Shown here one piece after another: positions 50,101 through 56,713 of a stretch of 64,000 nucleotides of DNA. The translations under genes and the position numbers were made by a program. The notes beneath the pieces are model-generated. The model had not been told where the DNA came from and ran no database searches. It was given only the letters and a program-made list of their open reading frames with translations. Within the stretch, counting starts at the first letter, position 1; every line of letters begins with the position of its first letter. This stretch comes from CAMYLY01 sp036397755 (lineage in GTDB: Bacteria; Gemmatimonadota; Gemmatimonadetes; Gemmatimonadales; GWC2-71-9): NCBI GenBank assembly GCA_036397755.1, contig DASWII010000039.1, positions 16,039-80,038 of the forward strand, written 5' to 3'.

Positions 50101-50329
50101 CGCCCGAGACTCGGCTCACGCCGCGTTCGATGGGCTCGGTGACGAAGCGTTCGACCTCGGTGGGGCCGACGTCCGTGTACGGGGTGTACACCACCAGCCG
50201 CGGATACGCGACATCCGGCAGGAGATCGATGGGAATCCGCACGAACGAGATGATGCCCAGGAAGACGATGGCGAGAAACAGCATCGCCACGGCCACGGGG
50301 CGACGGATGGACCCGGAGGAAACCGACAT
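47180..50329 (-). CDS. RND efflux permease (first of tandem pair)
   Basis: 1049 residues. SGSIRRPVAVAMLFLAIVFL is the N-terminus, ALGVGMLVDNSIVVLENIFR the TM4 Asp segment, and GMVILVGIVVNDAIVKVDFI the second-half motif. About 40 percent similar by eye to its downstream neighbour. It probably pumps with the adaptor at 51714 and the TolC protein at 50371. The gap to tolC is only 41 bases. Confidence 0.95.
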   Translation of the reverse strand: MSVSSGSIRRPVAVAMLFLAIVFLGIISFVRIPIDLLPDVAYPRLVVYTPYTDVGPTEVERFVTEPIERGVSRVSGVERVESVSREGISLVTLRFSWDTDMDFAALNVREQLDNLRDQLPELAGRPVVLRTDPNSEPVMAISVTGTTDLGSLKELVESVFKRRLEQIDGVAEAALVGGLEREIHIEVEPRLLESYGLTVQDLLDAAAAANQSAPGGTVLRGRYRYALRTLGEFETVDQIRAVALVPRGREQDTSAAGAITIGDVATVADGYRDRESIARYNGRESVGLLLFKESGANTVRVAEDVEEVLEQIRRLYPDVTLDIAMSQAGFITEAISNVVQALVFGGFLAFLVLFLFLRDPRYPAIVALAIPISVIGTFSLLDLSGVSLNIMSLGGLALGVGMLVDNSIVVLENIFRHSEAGAGADVAARRGAEEVQGAITASTLTTISVFGPIIYVEGVAGELFGDLSLAVASALLMSLLVALTLLPTLAARWVGATQGAPRTLMHRLTLAGGSLAARALDVVFGPTFRWFDAWFQRAATWYHGLLERALDRRGTVMAVAAGLLGLGIIVGAGLNRDVLPDVDQGAFVMRLDLPRGTPIEETEAVAARVERAFLDDEDVRAVFTRVGRAEAVAGVEDEESGLHTAVFDVRVRDGARTHAVIDRVRPRLSGVPAGALTVDAGAATALGKLLGGGDADLAVRVRSEDLDAALAYADAAVAVLAPLPNLTNVRVGTEEGQPEIRIEIDRERAAAYGVEPRAIAMTVEQYMRGAVATDYVDFDDKIPVVVRLPEDARRALETLSLLRVDGVPLRELVRTIEEIGPSEVRHLEQGRVVTVFADVASGGLDRAVADAERALGQVPTPADLRREIGGANEERSRAFRDLAMAFGLALLLVYMILAAQFESFIHPFTILLAVPLATVGATVGLFVAGQGLNTMSLIGMVILVGIVVNDAIVKVDFINQMRAAGLATRAAILEAGRVRLRPIIMTTVTTVLGLTPMALGIGRGADLRAPLAIAVIGGLISATALTLIVVPVAYDLLESARDRLRGTAR

Positions 50330-50370
50330 GCGCTAGCGGTCGGCGGGCGTGACGGTCGCCGGGGCGTCCA

Positions 50371-51717
50371 TCATCGTCCCACACCGCTCAGTCCCAGCAA
50401 TTCGTCGAGCGCGACCCGCGCGCGAGCATGCTCGAGCTCGGCGTTGATCAACTGGCGCGCGTCCTGCGACGTCTGCGTCACCACCTGCTGAAACTCCGTG
50501 AAGCTGATCGTGCCGAGCTGGTATTGCTGCTGTGCCATGGTGAGCCGTCGCTGGCTCAGCTCGCCCTGACGCTCGGCCAGCTGCAGGCGCCGAAACGCGG
50601 TCACCAGATTGATGTGGGCCGTGCGGACCCCGCGCTCGACTTCGAGAATCGTCTCGCGGAGCGTCTCATCGGCCACCCGCTCCTGCGCCACGGCCTGCGC
50701 CACCGTGTTGCTCGTCTGGAACTGGGTGAACAACGGCACCCGCACCTCGAACCCGAACCCGAACGCCCGATCCCTGGGGTTGAACGCGAACAACGCATCG
50801 TAGCTGCTGAGGCTCGTACGGCGACTGAACGCGGCCGACGCGCTGATGGTGGGCCAGCGACCGCTCTTGGCCGCGCGGGCGTTGTATCCCGCCTCCGAGG
50901 CGCCGGCATTGGCCGCCATCACCCGCGGGCTCCCCGCCAGCGCGACCGCCACCAGCGAATCGGCGTCGAGGGCCGTGGGGTCCACCGCCGCGGGCAGCGC
51001 GCCGTCGACACGAAACGCGATGTCGGGCTCGAGCCCGATGGCCTCCGCCAGCAACAAGAGCGTGGCGCGCGCGTCACCGCGTGCCTGCTCCAGGGCCTGC
51101 TCCTGCTGCGCCACCTGGATCTGCGCGCCCAGCACGTCCACCTCGGTGCGGGCCGCCACGCGGAACAGCCGGTCCGTCGCGTCGAGCTGTTGCCGCGACA
51201 CGGCGAGCAGCTCCTCCTCCACGCCGACCGCTTGTTGCGCCTGCAGTGCCGCATAGAAGCGCCGGCTGACCTCGGCCTCGACGGTGACCGCCTGTGCGTC
51301 CATCCGCGCCTCCGAGGCCCACGCCGAGGCGCGCGCGGCCCGGTACTGGTGGAGATTGCGGAATCCATCGAACAGCGTGACCGAGGTGGACACACTCTGG
51401 CTCGCGGAACTGCTGCGGAACGTCAGCGGGTCGGGCAACTCCACCGGCCGGCCGAAGTCATCCTCACCCGTCACTTTGGTGCTCGAGTTTCCCGACCACG
51501 ACAGCCCGGCCGACAGCGACGGCAGGAACGCACCGAACCCGGCGCGGACCCCCGCGCCCGATGCGTCCGCCTGCGCGATCGCGCGACGGTAGGCGGGATT
51601 GCGCGCGCCGGCAAGGGCGAGCGCCTCGTCCAGGGTCAGCACGGCGGGCGGTTGCTGTGCGGCGAGGGCCGTTCCCCAACACCCCGCCGCCAGCATCCCC
51701 GCGACGATCAGCTTCAT
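50371..51717 (-). CDS. TolC-family outer-membrane efflux protein
   Basis: 448 residues. The signal peptide MKLIVAGMLAAGCWGTALAA precedes VLTLDEALALAGARNPAYRR. Long coiled-coil helices follow (LEQARGDARATLLLLAEAIG, QERVADETLRETILEVERGV) and the OEP repeat motif GTISFTEFQQVVTQTSQDAR. It is the channel of the RND pump. ATG 51717 overlaps the adaptor stop; the longer in-frame start would run into the adaptor gene. Confidence 0.95.
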   Translation of the reverse strand: MKLIVAGMLAAGCWGTALAAQQPPAVLTLDEALALAGARNPAYRRAIAQADASGAGVRAGFGAFLPSLSAGLSWSGNSSTKVTGEDDFGRPVELPDPLTFRSSSASQSVSTSVTLFDGFRNLHQYRAARASAWASEARMDAQAVTVEAEVSRRFYAALQAQQAVGVEEELLAVSRQQLDATDRLFRVAARTEVDVLGAQIQVAQQEQALEQARGDARATLLLLAEAIGLEPDIAFRVDGALPAAVDPTALDADSLVAVALAGSPRVMAANAGASEAGYNARAAKSGRWPTISASAAFSRRTSLSSYDALFAFNPRDRAFGFGFEVRVPLFTQFQTSNTVAQAVAQERVADETLRETILEVERGVRTAHINLVTAFRRLQLAERQGELSQRRLTMAQQQYQLGTISFTEFQQVVTQTSQDARQLINAELEHARARVALDELLGLSGVGR

Positions 51718-52916
51718 CGCGGTCGCCCTCCCGCCGACTGGACGTTCGGCACGAGGCGGACCCGCGCGTCGTGGATTAGCGTGTAATGGCCGTCCGTCAA
51801 CACCCACTCGCCCGGGGCCACCATCTCCGTTTCCAGATCGTCCACGATCTCGACGAGCGAGTCATTGGCAAAGCCGGTGGTGACGTAGCGCCATTTGGCC
51901 GCGCCGACCCCGTCGCCTCCCGGCTCTTCCTCGAACACGAACAGCATGGACCGCCGATCGCGCTCGAGCACGGACGCACGGGGAACCAAGATGCGGTTCG
52001 GGAACTTGCGCGCCTCGAGCGACACGCGCGCGTACATGCCAGGCAGAATGCGTCCGTCAGGGTTCGCGATCGTCACCGTAACGCGTGCCGTGCGGGTCCC
52101 GCGTTCCACCAGGGGGTTTATGGTAGCAATCAGCCCGTTGAACACCTCGCCCGGGAAGGCCGCAAACGAAACCCTCGCGCGGCTCCCCTGGGCCAGGAGG
52201 CCCACCTCACCTTCGAGGACCTGCACTTCGACTTTGACGGGGTCGAGATCCACTACCGTGAGCAACTCGTCGCCCGGCCGGACGTTCTGCCCCTCAACCA
52301 CGAGGATCGACGCGGCACGCCCGTCGAACGGCGCCCGAATGCGCGTGCGCTCGAGTTGCATCTGAGCCTCTTGCAAGGCCAGCTCCGCGTCCTCGAGCCC
52401 GCTCTTGGCCCGCGCCACGCGCTCGCGTTCCGCGCGCACCTGGGCATCGGCGATCTGGTCGTCGAACAACGTCAACTCGCGAAAGGTGGCGTCCGCCTTC
52501 GCCTGCCCCGCCCGCGCACGCGCCACCCCTAGTGCGTACTCGGTCGTATCGATCTCGACGAGCAATTGACCCTGGCGCGCGCGCCCGTTCTCCTCCACCC
52601 GCAGTCGGGCAATGCGACCCTCCACCTGTGCAAGGAGTCGGGCCTGGCGCGCGGCCGCCGCCTCCGCGGCCGCGGCCACGGATATCACCAGCGTATCCCG
52701 CACGACCATGGCCCCTTCAACGGGGATCGGCAGGCTGGTGTCGAAGGTCCGCGCGGCGCTCGTGGAATCGGCCGCGTTCTCCGGGCCAGTGGCCGTGGAA
52801 CTCGCTTCCGCCCCGTCGCTCTGTTCCCCTCGCAGCCGATAGTACACCCCACCCGCGAGGCCCCCGACCACCACCACCACCACGACCCCCACAATCACTT
52901 GTCTAGCTGTAGGCAT
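51714..52916 (-). CDS. RND efflux periplasmic adaptor (HlyD/MFP family)
   Basis: 400 residues with an N-terminal membrane segment (QVIVGVVVVVVVGGLAGGVY). A biotinyl-lipoyl-type domain (VEGRIARLRVEENGRARQGQ, LLVEIDTTEY), a helical hairpin (RERVARAKSGLEDAELALQE), second lipoyl half (IRAPFDGRAASILVVEGQNV) and beta-barrel (VKVEVQVLEGEVGLLAQGSR) follow. It links permease and TolC and is the first gene of the five-gene operon. Divergent to the propeller gene at 53105 across a 188-base gap. Confidence 0.95.
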   Translation of the reverse strand: MPTARQVIVGVVVVVVVGGLAGGVYYRLRGEQSDGAEASSTATGPENAADSTSAARTFDTSLPIPVEGAMVVRDTLVISVAAAAEAAAARQARLLAQVEGRIARLRVEENGRARQGQLLVEIDTTEYALGVARARAGQAKADATFRELTLFDDQIADAQVRAERERVARAKSGLEDAELALQEAQMQLERTRIRAPFDGRAASILVVEGQNVRPGDELLTVVDLDPVKVEVQVLEGEVGLLAQGSRARVSFAAFPGEVFNGLIATINPLVERGTRTARVTVTIANPDGRILPGMYARVSLEARKFPNRILVPRASVLERDRRSMLFVFEEEPGGDGVGAAKWRYVTTGFANDSLVEIVDDLETEMVAPGEWVLTDGHYTLIHDARVRLVPNVQSAGGRPR

Positions 52917-53104
52917 GCGAACCTTTGGGTAAAATGGGCGTGAGCGTGAGACGTTTGATGTCGTTGCCCCGCGCAACCCCTTTGGTTATAGACACCTCAA
53001 CGGCTCGATTCGTCGCGGAGTGCGACGGTTTGGACCAACCGGGCATCTTGTGCACGTGTAGTCTGCAAGGTCGGGTTACGTTGAGCAAGGAATCCGGGGG
53101 TCAC

Positions 53105-54271
53105 ATGAATACTCTCATGACGGCGATGCGCCGCGGGTACATGACGCTGGTGGGGGCGGTCCTGTCGCTCTTCTTGAACGTGCAGGTTGTCGAAGGACAG
53201 TCCCAGCCCACCCGCCAAGAGCTGGGCGCCCCGCGCACGACGTTCGCCCAACCGTTCAGCAATGTGGCTGGTCTACGTGCGCTCAACGACGGGCGCGTGC
53301 TGGTGGCGGATCGGATCGAACAAGCGCTCTGGTTGGTCAACTTGCGGACCGGTAGTCAGGAGCAGATTGGGCGTGAGGGCGAAGGACCGGGCGAGTATGG
53401 CATGCCGTCGGGACTGTTTGCGGTTGGCGGCGACACCACGTACATGATGGACGGGCTCACGCGCCGCATCAACGTCGTCTTGCCGAACGGCACGATCAGC
53501 TCGTCCACGATCCCGTCACGCCTGCCGTCCGGCGTCCCGATCTTCCCACGTGGCGCCGACGCCCGGGGCCGGATCTACTTCGACCTCGGTGGCATCATGA
53601 TGCCCGGCATGGAGGAGTACGCAGCCTCCGGTCGAGCGCCGCTGCTCCGGTGGACACCGGGGACGGAGACGGTGGACACCGTGGGATTCGTCCACTTCCC
53701 ACCGATGCCGGGTACGGCCCGGCCGGGCGAGGTACGCGTCTCGATCGGCGGCGGGGCGTACCAAGGGCGCGACGGCTGGGATGTGACCCCGGACGGCCGC
53801 GTGGGCATCGTGCGGCACGCGGACTATCGCGTTGAATGGACGGCGGCTGGAGCGCGGCCAACGGTCGGGGCGCCGGTGCCGTTCGAGCCCGTGAGGATCG
53901 GGACGGCGGAGAAGAATGCGTGGGCAGATCAGATGGCCACTCAAGGGCTGCGAATCGAAATGGAGAACGGCCGTCGCCGTGTGGGACGCCCGCCCCGCCC
54001 GGACATCGCGACGATCGACTGGCCGGAAGTGATGCCACCTTTCGTACAGCAGGGCGTACGTGTGTCGCCTGAAGGCGAACTGTGGGTGGAGCGCTCGGCA
54101 CCCGCCCGTGCTGACCAGCGTACGTACGACGTGTTCGATGCCCAGGGACGGCTCGTGCGCCAAGTGCTCTTCCCGACGGACCGTCGGCTCGTCGGCTTTG
54201 GCCGCGGCGTGCTCTACGCCATCCGCGTGGACGCAGACGACTTGCAGTGGCTGGAGGTCTACGCGAGGTAG
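53105..54271 (+). CDS. Exported six-bladed beta-propeller-like protein (paralog of 41588)
   Basis: 388 residues. A signal peptide (GYMTLVGAVLSLFLNVQVVE, then GQ) precedes propeller blades: NVAGLRALNDGRVLVADRIE, IGREGEGPGEYGMPSGLFAV and VRVSPEGELWVERSA. The C-terminal RRLVGFGRGVLYAIRVDADD then LQWLEVY matches the paralog at 41588. ATG 53105 begins the leader. It flanks the RND operon on its outer side, divergent from the adaptor. Confidence 0.87.
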   Translation: MNTLMTAMRRGYMTLVGAVLSLFLNVQVVEGQSQPTRQELGAPRTTFAQPFSNVAGLRALNDGRVLVADRIEQALWLVNLRTGSQEQIGREGEGPGEYGMPSGLFAVGGDTTYMMDGLTRRINVVLPNGTISSSTIPSRLPSGVPIFPRGADARGRIYFDLGGIMMPGMEEYAASGRAPLLRWTPGTETVDTVGFVHFPPMPGTARPGEVRVSIGGGAYQGRDGWDVTPDGRVGIVRHADYRVEWTAAGARPTVGAPVPFEPVRIGTAEKNAWADQMATQGLRIEMENGRRRVGRPPRPDIATIDWPEVMPPFVQQGVRVSPEGELWVERSAPARADQRTYDVFDAQGRLVRQVLFPTDRRLVGFGRGVLYAIRVDADDLQWLEVYAR

Positions 54272-54306
54272 GCCGCACAGCCCGACGACGCCGGGGGCGG
54301 TGCGAC

Positions 54307-54362
54307 GGGCAGTGGGCAGCAGGCAGCGGGCAGCGGGCAGCGGGCAGCGGGCAGCGGGCAGC
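54307..54362. repeat. Tandem 7-bp repeat (GGGCAGC)8
   Basis: Eight copies of GGGCAGC (one GGGCAGT, one AGGCAGC) lie about 35 bases after the propeller stop. In the coding sense the unit is compatible with a continuing frame, but no gene uses it here. Confidence 0.9.
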
Positions 54363-54482
54363 GCGTAGCGGACGGCGTGCAACGTGACCACGCGCTTGGC
54401 CGCCAGTTTCGCGATTCGAACTCCCGCCGTCCTGCGACACTAAACCCTCGCGGCGGTTCAGCGCACTATACATACATCACTG

Positions 54483-55034
54483 ATGCCGTTAGCTGCCTCT
54501 GCACCCATGGCCGAGGGCGAAGCCTCCCTCGTGAGCCGCGCCAAACGCCGCGATCCTGGCGCGTTCGAGGCATTGTATCACACCCACCATCGTCGGGTGT
54601 ACGCCTTTCTGCTCCGCCTGACCTGCGACCCCAGGGCAGCCGAGGAGCTCACCCAAGACGTATTCGTCCGGGCGTGGAACGGTCTCCAGGGGTTCCGCGG
54701 AGCCAGCGCGTTCGGCACCTGGCTCCGCACGATCGCCGTGCGGGTCCATCTGAACGCCCAGCGGGCAGCGCAGCGGCTCGCGGAACATGAGCAGGCCGGT
54801 CCCGATGTGGAGCGCTACGCGTTTGCAGCCAAACGCGCCATGCCCGAAACACAGGTAGATCTCGAGCGGGCGTTGGCGGCGCTGCCCGTGCGGGCCCGTG
54901 AAGTCATCCTGCTGTTCGACGTCTACGGCTATCGACACGACGAGATCGCGGAACTCCTCGGTATTCAACCGGGGACCTCGAAGGCGCATTTGCACCGCGC
55001 GCGCCAAAGCATGAAGGAGATGTTGGACTTATGA
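54483..55034 (+). CDS. ECF-type RNA polymerase sigma factor
   Basis: 183 residues. Region 2: PGAFEALYHTHHRRVYAFLL then DPRAAEELTQDVFVRAWNGL. Region 4: ALPVRAREVILLFDVYGYRH, DEIAELLGIQPGTSKAHLHR, ARQSMKEML. TATACA at 54467-54472 lies just upstream, so the message may be nearly leaderless. ATG 54483 or 54510 may be used. It overlaps the next gene by four bases. Confidence 0.95.
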   Translation: MPLAASAPMAEGEASLVSRAKRRDPGAFEALYHTHHRRVYAFLLRLTCDPRAAEELTQDVFVRAWNGLQGFRGASAFGTWLRTIAVRVHLNAQRAAQRLAEHEQAGPDVERYAFAAKRAMPETQVDLERALAALPVRAREVILLFDVYGYRHDEIAELLGIQPGTSKAHLHRARQSMKEMLDL

Positions 55035-55522
55035 CCGAACACGATCGCGACCACGAGATTGCCCAGCGCCTCGCCCAACTCCCGACGGAGGGCGAGCCGG
55101 TCAACGAACTGTGGCAGGGAATCGAGGCCCGCATGCACGTGTGGCCGGGCCTGCACCATTGGCCTGTGTTCGCGCAGTTGGCCGCCGCAAGCGTGCTGTT
55201 CGCCGTCGGGCTGGGGACCGGGTGGGCCCTGGGCGCTCGACCGCCGGCACCATCACCCGCGCCGGCGGCGGCGGCCGCGATGCAGCTTGCCGCCGAAGTG
55301 CAGCGCACCGGCACCGAATACGTGGCGGCCCTCGCCGCATTTGCCTCAATCGTGGACTCGATGTCCGCCGACGTGCGTCTCCAGGGACGCGAGGCCGCAA
55401 TCTCGGCACTCCTGGGCGCCGCCAAGGAGTGGGCGCAGCTGCAGGGACAAACGCCCGAGAACATGGAGTTCTTTCAAAACATTACCAACGAGCGTGACAA
55501 GCTCGTGACCGTGAGGTTCTAA
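55031..55522 (+). CDS. Probable anti-sigma factor, single-pass membrane protein
   Basis: 163 residues. The cytoplasmic N-terminus (HDREIAQRLAQL-type, HEIAQRLAQLPTEGEPVNEL, WQGIEARM) sits before one transmembrane helix (VFAQLAAASVLFAVGLGTGW). The periplasmic part is helical, with EYVAALAAFASIVDSMSADV. There is no zinc motif. Position directly after the sigma gene with ATGA overlap is the main reason for the anti-sigma call. Confidence 0.8.
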   Translation: MTEHDRDHEIAQRLAQLPTEGEPVNELWQGIEARMHVWPGLHHWPVFAQLAAASVLFAVGLGTGWALGARPPAPSPAPAAAAAMQLAAEVQRTGTEYVAALAAFASIVDSMSADVRLQGREAAISALLGAAKEWAQLQGQTPENMEFFQNITNERDKLVTVRF

Positions 55523-56481
55523 TGCGCACAGCGTTCTGCATCATCGGTGCCGGGCTGTTGACGGTGGCCCCATTGTTCGGCCAAACGTGCCCGGAAGGAC
55601 GCCCGGCTTACCCCAGCATCGGAGTGCAACAGTTCCATTGTCTCGGGGGAAGCTGCCAGGTCAACGATCGGAATGGCACAGGATACTCGCACACGTTCTC
55701 CAGTGAGCCGCGCTTGCGAGGAATCGATCCCCGCGGCCCGTCGGCTGGCAAGCTGCAGGAGGGAGACGTCCTCGTCAGCGTGGATGGGGCGTTGATCACG
55801 AGCCGCGACGGCGGGCGGCGCCTGGGTTCGCTGCCCGCAGGCAGGCCCGCAACATTGCGGGTGCGCCGCGACGGACGGGAGCTTACCGTCGAGGTCACAC
55901 CGGTCGACGGCTGCGCAGTGCCAAGCCTCGTCGTGACCAGCACGGCGACCGAACTCATTGAGACTGTGCCGGCTGTCCTGGAAGCCACGCGAGCCCTCCA
56001 GACAGCCCAGCTGGCCCAAGCCGCCCGCGTTCAAACGCAGTCCGCGCTGCAAGTCACCCAAGGGCTCCGGGCCCTGACCGCCGACACCGTGCCGCCTGTT
56101 GAGTTCGGTATCGAACTATCCTGCGGGGATTGTGGGTGGTCAGGATCGGGGTTCTGGGTCGTGGGCGGCGTCACCGTCGGCTCAGGCTCCTCGCGGTCGC
56201 CGGAAGGGAGATCGCTGCACCGCGGAGGGGTATTCGTCACCAGCGAGTTCCCTGTGGTGCGTGCGGTCGAGAAGGACGGGCCGGCCGACGCGGGGGGCAT
56301 GCAGATCGGGGACGTGATCCTGACCGTTGCGGGCATGCCGATCACGTCACGCGACGCCGGGGCACACCTTGGCCAACTGAAGGCCGGCGATCACGTGGAG
56401 TTCGAGGTGCGTCGTGGCGATCGCATCGTCGCGATCACGTTGACCCCGAGGGAATCGCGGGAGAAGCGTCAGCGGATGTAG
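55522..56481 (+). CDS. Exported protein with two PDZ domains
   Basis: 319 residues starting on the last base of the previous stop codon. A signal peptide (TAFCIIGAGLLTVAPLFGQ) precedes PDZ-1 (about 60-130): LRGIDPRGPSAGKLQEGDVL, VSVDGALITSRDGGRRLGSL. PDZ-2 (about 240-315) reads VVRAVEKDGPADAGGMQIGD, VILTVAGMPITSRDAGAHLG. Six or more Cys occur, some in pairs (CGDCGW). The two PDZ domains share ITSRD.G..LG, so they arose by duplication. No protease domain is present. It may present peptides or sense envelope state for the sigma/anti-sigma pair. Confidence 0.9.
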   Translation: MRTAFCIIGAGLLTVAPLFGQTCPEGRPAYPSIGVQQFHCLGGSCQVNDRNGTGYSHTFSSEPRLRGIDPRGPSAGKLQEGDVLVSVDGALITSRDGGRRLGSLPAGRPATLRVRRDGRELTVEVTPVDGCAVPSLVVTSTATELIETVPAVLEATRALQTAQLAQAARVQTQSALQVTQGLRALTADTVPPVEFGIELSCGDCGWSGSGFWVVGGVTVGSGSSRSPEGRSLHRGGVFVTSEFPVVRAVEKDGPADAGGMQIGDVILTVAGMPITSRDAGAHLGQLKAGDHVEFEVRRGDRIVAITLTPRESREKRQRM

Positions 56482-56508
56482 GGAGACGGGCGATCGCCAG
56501 GGCGGGAC

Positions 56509-56555
56509 GGCGGGGAGTCTGTCGCAGCCGGGTACTCGCGTACCTCCTCCCCGCC
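56509..56555. terminator. Nested inverted-repeat hairpin between convergent genes
   Basis: An outer stem GGCGGGGAG (56509-56517) pairs with CTCCCCGCC (56547-56555), and an inner stem GGTAC (56531-56535) pairs with GTACC (56540-56544) across TCGC. It lies between the PDZ gene and the M14 gene, which converge. A shared bidirectional terminator is likely. The rest of 56482-56713 shows no feature. Confidence 0.55.
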
Positions 56556-56713
56556 TTCCCGCACCCGACCCCCTTACGTCGAGCTGAGCATCGCCGCCAG
56601 CCGCTCCAGCCGCGCTCCCCAAAACGCCGTCGCCTCGGCCGCCGCCGCATTGTTGGGCATGGCAAGCCGAAGGGGTGTTCGGCGGATGAAGCCGGTGCTC
56701 GGCGACCCTTTCT

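Noticed and set aside
46994..50491. A very long (1165-codon) open frame on the plus strand opposite the RND permeases.
   Set aside because: High GC makes long open frames on the opposite strand common. The translation is low-complexity (Arg/His/Pro/Gly) without domains, and both permeases on the minus strand are certain.
54412..54432. GATTCGAACTCCCGCC looked like the T-arm of a minus-strand tRNA.
   Set aside because: The T-stem does not pair over five bases, and no acceptor, D or anticodon arm is found nearby.
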